From assembly GCA_002309655.1 (NCBI GenBank), contig DBXM01000007.1, forward strand, positions 42,659 to 58,256: a stretch of DNA of 15,598 bases, read 5' to 3'. The notes below the pieces were generated by a model, which was not told where the DNA came from, ran no database searches, and saw nothing but the letters and a program-made list of their open reading frames with translations. Made by a program: the position numbers and the translations under genes. This document shows, piece after piece, positions 6,665-13,635 of this stretch (position 1 is its first letter; each line of letters opens with the position of its first letter). The DNA comes from Mageeibacillus sp. UBA1212 (lineage in GTDB: Bacteria > Bacillota > Clostridia > UBA1212).

Positions 6665-6693
6665 TTGAAAACCGGCGCCCGGTGTGGCATAAT
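6665..6693 (+). promoter_or_regulatory. Promoter of the PHP gene run, with a palindrome in the spacer
   Basis: -35 TTGAAA (6665-6670), a 17-bp spacer and -10 CATAAT (6688-6693). The spacer opens with ACCGG-CGC-CCGGT (6671-6683), a perfect 5-bp-arm inverted repeat that could be an operator. The start point would be near 6700. No terminator for the preceding ATPase gene was seen in the 24 bp before it. Confidence 0.65.
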
Positions 6694-6766
6694 ATAGGGG
6701 CGAAAACAGTTCGTGACGGAGGCTGCGGCAGGCAGCGATATTTTTCACCGACGGAGGCTATTTTTG

Positions 6767-7738
6767 ATGAAAACAGTTGATCTTTTTCCGGGCGAGGGTT
6801 CGTTCTACAAGGCGAATCTTCACTGCCACTCGACTTATTCGGACGGCCGGCTGACCGTTGAACAGCTGAAAGACGCGTACAAGGCGCACGGGTACGGCAT
6901 TCTGGCCTACAGCGACCACAACACGCTCACGCCCCACAACGAACTGACCGACGACGGATTCCTGGCGCTCAACGCGATCGAAATCGACTACAACATGCCG
7001 TCGGAGGCGAGTCCCAGAGGCTGGGCGGGCGTTCCTGTCTACCACCTCAACTTCTTCTCGGAGGACAAGAACAGGACGGAGTTCATTCCGTTCGAGCGCG
7101 TTTACGACATCGAGAAGGTGCAGAAAACGATCGACGACGCGAACGCGGCCGGATTCCTGGCGATGTACAACCACCCGCGCTGGTCGTTCCAGGGCACCGG
7201 GGATTTTGCGGGTCTGAAAGGACTTTTCGGGTTCGAGGTCTTCAACACGGGCTGCGAGGTAGACATGGCGGACGGCTGGGGCGACTACGAGTACGAATAC
7301 TACTGCCGCGCGGGAGGAGACGCCGCCGCGACCGCGACCGACGACAACCATATGGGGTGCAGGGATTTCAACTCGCCTCACATGGACTGCTTCGGCGGAT
7401 TCTCGATGATCAAGGCGAAGTCGCTCTCGTATGAGGACGTTTTCGACGCGATGAGGCGCAAGAATCTGTACGCGTCGACCGGACCGCTGTTCACGGAGGC
7501 GACCTGCGAGCGGCTCGAGAACGGGGCAATTCTCGTGAAGGGCGGATGCTCGCCGTGCCGCAGCGTGTTCTGCCTGACCGACTCGAGGGCGAGCGCCAAC
7601 AAGAGGTCGTGGGAGAAGGACATCACTTCGTTCGAGTTCACGATCCCGGGCGACACCATCTGGTTCAGGCTCGAGGCGCACGACGGCGAAGGGCACAAGG
7701 CAATGACGAAGGCGTACAGAACAAGCGGGCTGGTCTGA
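6767..7738 (+). CDS. PHP-domain metal-dependent phosphoesterase
   Basis: 323 residues from the ATG at 6767, which has GGAGG nine bases upstream. A GTG start 54 bp earlier is possible but has no comparable ribosome binding site. The protein shows the Polymerase and Histidinol Phosphatase (PHP) signature: H19-x-H21 with S-D26-G in NLHCHSTYSDG, then SD50-H51-N. Later candidate metal ligands are the His in YNHPRWS and the Asp/His of ATDDNHMG. PHP proteins are TIM-barrel-like hydrolases using two or three metal ions; stand-alone members include nucleases and phosphatases, and the substrate here cannot be told from sequence. The last 70 residues look beta-rich (SVFCLTDSR, FEFTIPGDTIWFRLEAHDG), as in CehA/YcdX-like relatives. 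No signal peptide, so probably cytoplasmic. It is the first gene of a co-oriented run; the next gene begins 70 bp later. Confidence 0.9.
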   Translation: MKTVDLFPGEGSFYKANLHCHSTYSDGRLTVEQLKDAYKAHGYGILAYSDHNTLTPHNELTDDGFLALNAIEIDYNMPSEASPRGWAGVPVYHLNFFSEDKNRTEFIPFERVYDIEKVQKTIDDANAAGFLAMYNHPRWSFQGTGDFAGLKGLFGFEVFNTGCEVDMADGWGDYEYEYYCRAGGDAAATATDDNHMGCRDFNSPHMDCFGGFSMIKAKSLSYEDVFDAMRRKNLYASTGPLFTEATCERLENGAILVKGGCSPCRSVFCLTDSRASANKRSWEKDITSFEFTIPGDTIWFRLEAHDGEGHKAMTKAYRTSGLV

Positions 7739-7775
7739 AATTGTCAACGGACCGGTCTGAAACGGAGGGCTTATT

Positions 7776-7797
7776 AAAATCCCAAAAGGCGGATTTT
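7776..7797 (+). other. Short inverted repeat upstream of plsC-like gene
   Basis: AAAATCC (7776-7782) and GGATTTT (7791-7797) form a 7-bp stem around an 8-nt loop. The hairpin lies 11 bp before the start codon of the acyltransferase gene. It lacks a following T-run. It may be a weak terminator or may affect translation initiation of a gene with a poor ribosome binding site. Confidence 0.35.
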
Positions 7798-7808
7798 GAC
7801 GGATCAAC

Positions 7809-8558
7809 ATGGAAATATTTCTGAAAATTCTAAAAATAACGGGGCTCGTGCTCGCGGGGGCGGCCGGATACGTGGTTCTGAGCGTAATTATCGGCTTCCT
7901 GAGCGGGCTGTTCACCGGGCATAAAAAAGAGTACAAGAAGGACAGCAAGTTCTACAGGTTCGTGCTGTACAGCATGACCGGGCTGGTTCTGTTTCTGGGG
8001 CGGATCAAGGTCGTGAAAAAAGGCGTCGACCTGCCGGAGGGGAGGTTCCTGATCGTCGGGAACCACCGTTCGAACTTCGACCCGATCGTGACCTGGTACA
8101 AGTTCCGCAAGAAGAACATCGCGTATATCTCGAAGCCCCAGAACCTGAAGGTTCCGTTTTACGGCGCGATCGTGCGGCGCTGCTGCTTCCTGCCGATTGA
8201 CAGGCAGAGTGCGAGGAACGCTGTCACAACGATAGAAAAAGCCGCGGAACTCCTCAAAAATGACGCGGTGAGCATTGGGGTCTATCCCGAGGGCACGCGC
8301 AGCAAGACCTGCAGGCTACTCAAATTCCACAACGGGGTGTTCAAAATCGCGCAGAAGGCGGAGGTCCCGATCGTGGTCGTTTCCGTGTCGGGAACCGAAA
8401 AGGTAACCAAAAACTTCCCCTGGAGGCGGACCGTGGTGACGCTCGACGTTGCCGAGGTGATACCGCCGGAGGTGCATATGACGATGACGACAAGCGAGAT
8501 CGGGGAGCACGTGAGAGGGCTTCTTGAAGAGAGACTTGAAGAAGAGTACAGGAGCTGA
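7809..8558 (+). CDS. 1-acyl-sn-glycerol-3-phosphate acyltransferase (PlsC family)
   Basis: A 249-residue membrane-associated acyltransferase predicted to transfer a fatty acyl group to lysophosphatidic acid in phospholipid synthesis. An N-terminal transmembrane segment spans roughly residues 10-36. The catalytic HX4D motif is H86-RSNF-D91 within GNHRSNFDPI. Block II FLPIDRQS follows, then EGTR at 161-164 in YPEGTRSK, then VPIVVVSVSGT as block IV. The length fits the family. Only a weak GGA precedes the ATG. The gene ends two bases before the next start, and the AGGAG of the next gene lies inside its last codons, so the pair is co-transcribed and probably coupled. The exact acyl acceptor cannot be read from sequence, so I give no gene symbol although plsC is the likely name. 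Confidence 0.93.
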   Translation: MEIFLKILKITGLVLAGAAGYVVLSVIIGFLSGLFTGHKKEYKKDSKFYRFVLYSMTGLVLFLGRIKVVKKGVDLPEGRFLIVGNHRSNFDPIVTWYKFRKKNIAYISKPQNLKVPFYGAIVRRCCFLPIDRQSARNAVTTIEKAAELLKNDAVSIGVYPEGTRSKTCRLLKFHNGVFKIAQKAEVPIVVVSVSGTEKVTKNFPWRRTVVTLDVAEVIPPEVHMTMTTSEIGEHVRGLLEERLEEEYRS

Positions 8559-8560
8559 AA

Positions 8561-10036
8561 ATGAGCGTTTTGATTGATGTTCTGACTGTTGCCCTGTTCC
8601 TGGCGGTAATCGGGGCGAGCATTGCGCTGGCGGTGCGCAGGGGACTTTTTGCGACACTTTTGCACATCTTGGGGCTTCTCGTGGCGGCGGTTGCGGCGGT
8701 ATTTCTGACGCCCACCGTGATGGGCTGGTTCGCGGGGCCGCTCGCGAAGGCGGGCGAGAATGCTCTCGGTTCGGCAGGCGGTTTTCTCGCGCAGAACACC
8801 GTTATAGAGACGGCGGTGAAGGGCATTCCCGCGGCTGTGCTGAGGCCCTTCGTTTTCGTGATCATATTCTTCGTCGTGAAGATCGTTCTCGACATCATCG
8901 TGTTCTTCGCGTGCAACAACGGACGCGGCGACGTGATCGACTTTAAGGGGCAGAAGGCCGTTGCGGCGCTGCTCGGCGTCGTGATCGCGTGCGTGTGCCT
9001 CTGGATGGCTGAAATGCCGGTCATGGGTACGATCAGGACCGGTGCGCAGATTGTCAAGTGGGGCGCGGGCAACACGGAGAAAATTCAGGCGGTGAGCGGA
9101 GTCGGACTTCCGAAGGACATTCTCGATTTCGCGTCGGACGCCGGCGACAGCAGAATGCTCAAACTGACGGACGGCACTCTCAAGGGCGGCGCTTTATACG
9201 ATAAGCTGGCGACGGTCGAGGCGGGCGGCAAGAAGGCGTCGCTTCCCGAGGAGCTGCCGGTACTTTTGAGGATCGCGGACGACCTGCTGGCGGTTGCCGG
9301 AAATGACGGTCAAGAGACGGATCCGCACGGAGAGGACGCCGGAAAGAAGAAGGGAGACGCGATTCGCGACATTGCGGACGCTTTGGGCGAGTCGGTGATA
9401 GGCAGCGAGGCAGTCAAAGAGGAGCTCGGAAAAGCGGTCGAGCAGTGGCGGAAAGGCGACGAATACCTTGGTTTTTCGATCAATCCGGACGACGACGCGA
9501 CGAAGGAGCTCGCGGAGGCCTTTGTGGACTGCGTGGACGAGGTTCCGTCCGACAAGATAAGCGACGTGCTCGGATTTATTGCGGACGTGGCTGACGTGGC
9601 GGAGGCCGGAGGCAGTTCGGGCGGCACAAAAGACGCGATAAAAGAGCTGTTTTCGACGATGGACCCCGAAAAGATAGCCGGAATTCTCGACACGGCGTAC
9701 CACAATGAGGCGATGAAGCCTTTTTCCGACGCGATGGTGAAGTGGTTCCTGAAGCGGGCCGCGGACGCTCTCGAAGTCAACGCGGACGACGAGATCGCTA
9801 AGGTCAGCCTGACCGGGGCCACCGAAGAGGAGTTTGAGGACCTCAAGACGAAACTGATCGACGCGTTCACGACCGCACAGGGGTTCAGCGACAAGCTCTA
9901 CTCGGGCGAGGAACTGACCGAGGAGGAAGAGGACAGGCTCAACGAGGCGATCTCGAAGCTCGAGTCGAACAAAATCGTCGGCGCGGCGGTCAAGAAGATC
10001 GTCACGGAGGCGGACAAAAAATACGGCGGAGAATAA
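8561..10036 (+). CDS. CvpA-like membrane protein with long C-terminal domain
   Basis: 491 residues. The N-terminal 150 contain four hydrophobic segments, roughly 5-27, 29-51, 87-113 and 126-150, with the short loops and VRRGLFATLLHILGLLVA/KGQKAVAALLGVVIAC pattern of the CvpA (colicin V production) family. The remaining about 340 residues are hydrophilic, rich in Ala, Asp, Glu and Lys, and predicted helical, with a tract TEEEEDRL near the end. CvpA proteins are usually about 160-220 residues, so the large tail is unusual. If the fourth segment returns to the outside, the tail would be extracytoplasmic, but its side is uncertain. AGGAG is 7 nt from the ATG, inside the end of the acyltransferase gene, indicating translational coupling. 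Function unknown; a role in envelope biology is an inference from family and neighbour. Confidence 0.82.
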   Translation: MSVLIDVLTVALFLAVIGASIALAVRRGLFATLLHILGLLVAAVAAVFLTPTVMGWFAGPLAKAGENALGSAGGFLAQNTVIETAVKGIPAAVLRPFVFVIIFFVVKIVLDIIVFFACNNGRGDVIDFKGQKAVAALLGVVIACVCLWMAEMPVMGTIRTGAQIVKWGAGNTEKIQAVSGVGLPKDILDFASDAGDSRMLKLTDGTLKGGALYDKLATVEAGGKKASLPEELPVLLRIADDLLAVAGNDGQETDPHGEDAGKKKGDAIRDIADALGESVIGSEAVKEELGKAVEQWRKGDEYLGFSINPDDDATKELAEAFVDCVDEVPSDKISDVLGFIADVADVAEAGGSSGGTKDAIKELFSTMDPEKIAGILDTAYHNEAMKPFSDAMVKWFLKRAADALEVNADDEIAKVSLTGATEEEFEDLKTKLIDAFTTAQGFSDKLYSGEELTEEEEDRLNEAISKLESNKIVGAAVKKIVTEADKKYGGE

Positions 10037-10146
10037 GGAAAACGGAACAGGGAATGAGTTACGGCTCGTTTTTCGTTTTGCAAATTGTTCCGCAAGGACG
10101 GTAAATCGGTGAATTTTTAAATGACTATTCTCCCGCGGAGGACGGT

Positions 10147-10968
10147 ATGAAACTTGCATTTTCGACACTCGGATGTCCGAACTGGACGTTCAACGAAATA
10201 TTCGCGACCGCGAAGGACCTCGGCTTTGACGGAGTTGAGATAAGAGGCATCGGCAAGGAGATTTTTGCCCCGGATATAGCGGAATTCTCGGATTCGAGAA
10301 TCGACGCGGCACTCGCGAAAATCAAGCGCCTCGGCATTGAGATTCCGTGCGTCACGTCGGGAATCTGCGTCAAAGACTACGGGCTGGACGCCGCCGCCGA
10401 CAGGAAAGCGGTGGAAGACGCGGAAAAATACGCGGCGCTGGCGGCGAAGCTCGGGGCGCATTACGTGAGGATTCTCGGCGATTCGGACGTCATGCCCAGG
10501 GGAGAGGTCTCGGACGAACGGGTAGCGGCCGCGCTTAAAGACATGCTTGCCGCGGCCGCGGGAACCGGCGTCAAACTTCTTATCGAGACTAACGGCGCCT
10601 ACGCGGACTCCGCGAGGCTGGCGGCGCTTGTGGAAAAGATCGCCGACCCGGGGCTGGGCGTTCTTTGGGACGTTCACCACCCGTACAGATTCTTCCGCGA
10701 AGAGATCGGAAAAACGTGGGAGAACATCGGGAAATACGCGGAATACCTTCACGTGAAGGACTCGGTCATGCTGCCCTCGGGCGTTGTCCGCTACAAAATG
10801 ATGGGCACGGGCGACCTTCCGCTGCAGGAGCTCATCCGCCTGCTCAAAGAGAACGGTTACGGCGGGTTCATCTCGCTCGAGTGGGTGAAGCGCTGGTGCC
10901 AGGAGCTTGAGGCGCCGGGAATCGTTTTCGTCCACTACATCAACTACATGAAGAAAGCGCTCGCCTGA
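10147..10968 (+). CDS. Sugar phosphate isomerase/epimerase-type TIM barrel (AP endonuclease 2 superfamily)
   Basis: A 273-residue cytoplasmic protein of the xylose isomerase-like TIM-barrel superfamily, full length for the family. It begins with FSTLGCPNWTFNEIFATAK and LGFDGVEIRG, the usual first strand and helix. Candidate metal-binding and catalytic residues appear in order: E147 in LLIETNG, D175 and H178 in WDVHHPYR, H202 in LHVKDS, and E245 in SLEWVK. This Glu-Asp-His-His-Glu set is typical of sugar isomerases and epimerases rather than of endonuclease IV, which carries additional zinc ligands. The substrate is unknown. GGAGG lies five bases before the ATG; it could pair with CTCC just upstream (10130-10140) in a small hairpin. 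The 110 bp separating it from the CvpA-like gene hold no clear terminator or promoter. The following gene is 34 bp away. Confidence 0.9.
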   Translation: MKLAFSTLGCPNWTFNEIFATAKDLGFDGVEIRGIGKEIFAPDIAEFSDSRIDAALAKIKRLGIEIPCVTSGICVKDYGLDAAADRKAVEDAEKYAALAAKLGAHYVRILGDSDVMPRGEVSDERVAAALKDMLAAAAGTGVKLLIETNGAYADSARLAALVEKIADPGLGVLWDVHHPYRFFREEIGKTWENIGKYAEYLHVKDSVMLPSGVVRYKMMGTGDLPLQELIRLLKENGYGGFISLEWVKRWCQELEAPGIVFVHYINYMKKALA

Positions 10969-11002
10969 ACCGGGGCGGCGCCGCAATCCTGCAAAACTCA
11001 AA

Positions 11003-11635
11003 ATGCCTTTAGCCGAAAAGTTCAAAAAGCTCAGCATTAATAAAAGAAGCCTGGTCTGGGCCGCGGTGTGGGCGCTGGTTCACACCGCTGTTTCGATTTG
11101 GTTCGTGATCCGCGGCGAGGCTCCGGAGAACCTTGACACGCCGATTTCGGTGGCGCTCAGAATCTGCGGAATTGCGGCGGTGGCCGTCTGGATCGTGCTG
11201 CTCGTTGTTGCGAGAATCGTGAACGCCCGCGCATTCCTGAGGGGGCTCTTTTTCTACGGCCTTGCGGGAATTCTGTTCTTTGCGGTGGCGCTCGCGATGA
11301 AGCTGGCGTCGGGGCAGACGGCGGGCGGCGTGTTTCTGGCGGTTTTCGACTGGTTCACGGTGATGATCAAACCGGTGGCGTACCTTCTCGCCCCGCTGAT
11401 CGGAATGTCGGAATTCTACAGGAAGGCCATCGTTTTCGGTCTGCTCACGGCGGCGGCCGGCGCTCTTGAGAGAAGCGTCTCGCGGCAGCGCGCATTCGAG
11501 AAGGAGATGGCGGAGCGGCGGAAAATGCAGGAGGAGAGCGAGCGGAGGCACGCGCAGGAAAGCGGACCAAACCCGGGACAAACCGGAAGCGAAAACGGGG
11601 TCGAAAACGGCGGCGGCAACGGCTCCGACGGCTGA
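11003..11635 (+). CDS. Small polytopic membrane protein with charged tail, unknown function
   Basis: 210 residues. Hydrophobic segments lie at about 17-37, 49-71, 80-100 and 107-130, with a weaker one near 138-152. The last 55 residues are strongly charged (RAFEKEMAERRKMQEESERR), probably a coiled helix, and then Gly/Asn/Ser-rich and disordered. No good ribosome binding site precedes the ATG, and no better in-frame start was found nearby, so the start is less certain than the gene. It follows the TIM-barrel gene by 34 bp and may be read with it. I do not recognise a family. After its stop codon, the 118 bp to secG hold A-rich sequence and the secG promoter. Confidence 0.78.
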   Translation: MPLAEKFKKLSINKRSLVWAAVWALVHTAVSIWFVIRGEAPENLDTPISVALRICGIAAVAVWIVLLVVARIVNARAFLRGLFFYGLAGILFFAVALAMKLASGQTAGGVFLAVFDWFTVMIKPVAYLLAPLIGMSEFYRKAIVFGLLTAAAGALERSVSRQRAFEKEMAERRKMQEESERRHAQESGPNPGQTGSENGVENGGGNGSDG

Positions 11636-11693
11636 AATCCGCCAAAAACCGCTCTAAAAAACTTAAAAAACCCTTTTCGGCGCAAAAAAACGC

Positions 11694-11721
11694 TTGCAAT
11701 GCCGGGAAAATGTGGTAAAAT
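11694..11721 (+). promoter_or_regulatory. Promoter of secG
   Basis: -35 TTGCAA (11694-11699), a 16-bp spacer and -10 TAAAAT (11716-11721). The spacing is one base short of the optimum. The start point would be near 11728, giving a leader of about 26 nt containing GGAGGTG. Confidence 0.7.
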
Positions 11722-11753
11722 ACTACGGCTGATTAACCGGAGGTGTCAGAAAA

Positions 11754-11999
11754 ATGCTTGTACTAAAAATAATTTTGGGCGTTCTTTACATACTGATCTG
11801 CGTGGCTCTCGTCATCATCACCCTTCTTCAGGAATCGAAAGAGGGTGGCGTTTCCGCGCTCGGCGGCCAGGAGACCTCGATCTTCAACAAGAGCAACGAC
11901 TCTAAAGAGGCTTTTCTCGCGAGAGGAACGGTTGCCCTCGGCAGCATGTTCGCGGTCATCGCGATCGTTCTCACGATCATCATTTCCCTTGTAAAATGA
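11754..11999 (+). CDS. secG: Protein translocase subunit SecG
   Basis: An 81-residue small membrane subunit of the SecYEG protein export channel. It has the standard layout: a first transmembrane segment (residues 3-25), a cytoplasmic loop with the family hallmark LLQESKEGGVSALGG and a short FNK...KEAFLARGT stretch, and a second transmembrane segment (about 58-79). Length and motif fit bacterial SecG. GGAGG lies ten bases before the ATG. It has its own promoter and a strong terminator downstream, so it is likely a single-gene transcript with a structured 3' untranslated region. Confidence 0.95.
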   Translation: MLVLKIILGVLYILICVALVIITLLQESKEGGVSALGGQETSIFNKSNDSKEAFLARGTVALGSMFAVIAIVLTIIISLVK

Positions 12000-12031
12000 A
12001 CGCACCGTCCGTGCGTATTTAAGACACGGAC
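12000..12031 (+). other. Two overlapping, mutually exclusive hairpins after secG
   Basis: ACGCAC (12000-12005) can pair with GTGCGT (12011-12016). Alternatively GTCCGTG (12007-12013) can pair perfectly with CACGGAC (12025-12031). The two share bases and cannot form together. They begin at the last base of the secG stop codon or just after it, within its 3' untranslated region. A further small CCGC/GCGG hairpin follows at about 12049-12060. Confidence 0.5.
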
Positions 12032-12088
12032 ACAATTTCCGGCCTGCCCGCGAAAAAGCGGACGTCGGCGATAAAACCGGACCACACG

Positions 12089-12121
12089 GCACTGCGGGAA
12101 CAACTTCCCGTGGTGCTTTTT
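12089..12121 (+). terminator. Rho-independent terminator of secG
   Basis: GCAC-TG-CGGGAA (12089-12100), loop CAAC, then TTCCCG-TG-GTGC (12105-12116), followed by TTTTT (12117-12121). All twelve positions pair if the two central T-G positions are counted as wobbles. Confidence 0.92.
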
Positions 12122-12131
12122 GTGCATTGGA

Positions 12132-12199
12132 AAGCTTGAACGAAGCTTGAAACGCGGGCGGAAAAAACGGAAATGCGGGCGGAAAAAACGGAAATGCGG
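12132..12199. repeat. Two short tandem duplications between secG and the acyltransferase-like gene
   Basis: AAGCTTGAACG is followed by AAGCTTGAAACG (12132-12154). A 21-bp unit starting GCGGGCGGAAAAAACGG is then repeated perfectly at 12154-12174 and 12175-12195, with a third copy begun (GCGG, 12196-12199). The 304 bp between the two genes otherwise hold only the secG 3' structures and the next promoter. Confidence 0.9.
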
Positions 12200-12207
12200 C
12201 CTGGTGG

Positions 12208-12236
12208 TTTTAATCGCGGCGGGAATGGTGTATAAT
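12208..12236 (+). promoter_or_regulatory. Promoter of the condensation-like/zinc-ribbon gene pair
   Basis: A perfect -10 TATAAT lies at 12231-12236. The -35 is poor (TTTTAA at 12208-12213, 17 bp away). The start point would be near 12243, about 60 nt before the proposed TTG start. Confidence 0.55.
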
Positions 12237-12303
12237 GAAGCGGCCGGAAACATTTGAGATGTGCCGGACGCGGGAATAAAAGGAAAGGCGGTGCGGACAG
12301 AAC

Positions 12304-13614
12304 TTGGCGACCGGAAACGGAAAAAACGAATCGAACAAAAAGCGGAAACCGGTCTGGATGAGGCTGGACAACGCCGCGCTCATATTCCCTGCCGCGCTAA
12401 GGAAGGGCTGGAGCAACGCATACAGAATTTCGTTCTCGTTCAGGGATTTCGTCGACCCGGCGGTTCTTGACAGGGCGCTTGCGGCCGTTGCCCCGCGCTT
12501 TCCGTCCGTGATCGTGAGACTGCGGCGCAGCCTGTTCTGGTATTATCTTGAAGAACTTCCGGAGCCGCCTGCGGTGCGCGAAGACAGCTATATGCCGCTT
12601 GTCGGAATGACCAGGAAAGAAATCGGAAAATGTGCGATAAGAGTTCTTTATTACCGGAACAGGATGGCGGTCGAATATTTTCACTCGGTGACCGACGGAA
12701 CCGGAGCGCTCGTGTTCGCGAAGAACCTCGCGGCCGAATATGTCAGACAGAGATACGGGGCGGAAGTGCCGTGCGAATATGACGTCAAGGACATTTCGGA
12801 GAAGCCGGGGCCGTCGGAACTCGAGGACTGCTTCGCCAAAAACTCGGGGGAGGTCGGCAGCCCGCGGGACACCAGGAACGTTTTTCGCCTGAAAGGGGAG
12901 CGCGAACCGGACGGCTTTCTGCACGTGACGTGCGGCATGCTGGACAGCGAATTGCTCTATAACAAGGCAAAAGCGGAGGGTGTGACCGTGACGGCGTACG
13001 TGACCGCCGTGCTTGTCGAGTCGCTGTTGGAGATACAGGCCCGGAGGGTTCCGAAGAGAAGCAGAAGAAAGCACGTAAAAGTACAGATTCCGGTCAATCT
13101 TCGCAAACTGTACGGCGGCGACACCATGAGAAACTTTGTGGCGGTGGCCAACGTCGGCGTCGACGCGCGCATGGGCGAGTACGACTTCGACGAACTGGTG
13201 AAGCTCATTCACCACCAGCTGCGAATCGCCGTCACGCCCAAAAACATGGCGTCCGTTTTCTACAGGAACGTCGCGGACGAACGGAACCCGCTGATGAAGG
13301 CGGTGCCGCTGTTCCTGAAAAACATTGTGATGCGGATGGTCTTCGACGCCGTCGGCGAGAACGTGTCGTGCCTTTCGCTTTCAAATCTCGGCCGCGTGGA
13401 GGTGCCGGAGGCGATGCGGGAGTACGTGACCGCGGTGGAGTTCGTTCTGGGTTCGCAGGCGCAGGCTCCGTACAACGCGAGCATGACTTCCTACGGCGGC
13501 GTGACGTATATAAACATTGTCAGAAACACGGTGGAGCCCGAGCTCGAGAAGGAGTTTTTCAGACGGCTCGTGAAGCTCGGTTTTAACGTGAAAATCGATT
13601 CAAACAGCCGGTAA
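12304..13614 (+). CDS. Condensation-domain/alcohol acetyltransferase-like protein
   Basis: 436 residues from a TTG start. The first in-frame ATG is 54 bp further on, after residues that look poorly conserved; a stop codon at 12277-12279 limits the upstream extent. GGCGG and GGA lie 14 and 7 bases before the TTG, so the start is moderately sure. H127-SVTD-G132 in EYFHSVTDGTG matches the HxxxDG active-site motif of the CoA-dependent acyltransferase superfamily (chloramphenicol acetyltransferase, NRPS condensation, alcohol and wax-ester acyltransferases). The second half has KVQIPVNLRKLYGG and CLSLSNLGRVEVP, typical of the second lobe of such folds; the NRPS DFGWG motif is not seen. No signal peptide, and no carrier-protein or adenylation gene nearby, so it is unlikely to be part of an NRPS. 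It probably transfers an acyl group to a small acceptor. It is followed 21 bp later by a zinc-ribbon membrane protein gene, a pairing I recall for DUF6320 genes in Clostridia. Confidence 0.82.
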   Translation: MATGNGKNESNKKRKPVWMRLDNAALIFPAALRKGWSNAYRISFSFRDFVDPAVLDRALAAVAPRFPSVIVRLRRSLFWYYLEELPEPPAVREDSYMPLVGMTRKEIGKCAIRVLYYRNRMAVEYFHSVTDGTGALVFAKNLAAEYVRQRYGAEVPCEYDVKDISEKPGPSELEDCFAKNSGEVGSPRDTRNVFRLKGEREPDGFLHVTCGMLDSELLYNKAKAEGVTVTAYVTAVLVESLLEIQARRVPKRSRRKHVKVQIPVNLRKLYGGDTMRNFVAVANVGVDARMGEYDFDELVKLIHHQLRIAVTPKNMASVFYRNVADERNPLMKAVPLFLKNIVMRMVFDAVGENVSCLSLSNLGRVEVPEAMREYVTAVEFVLGSQAQAPYNASMTSYGGVTYINIVRNTVEPELEKEFFRRLVKLGFNVKIDSNSR

Positions 13615-13635
13615 AGGGCTGCGCGGAGGTATGGT

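Noticed and set aside
6758..7948. A 396-codon minus-strand frame opposite the PHP gene
   Set aside because: It spans the PHP gene and the start of the next gene, is Arg/Val-rich, and has no signals of translation.
10043..10092. CGGAACA/TGTTCCG as a terminator after the CvpA-like gene
   Set aside because: The arms are separated by 36 nt and no T-run follows the right arm.
10130..10140. CTCC-CGC-GGAG hairpin hiding the ribosome binding site of the TIM-barrel gene as a regulatory switch
   Set aside because: A 4-bp stem with a 3-nt loop is too weak and too likely by chance.
12000..12121. tmRNA (ssrA), which can lie near secG
   Set aside because: No tRNA-like acceptor end or CCA and no tag-coding frame could be found; it reads as a gene tail with a terminator.
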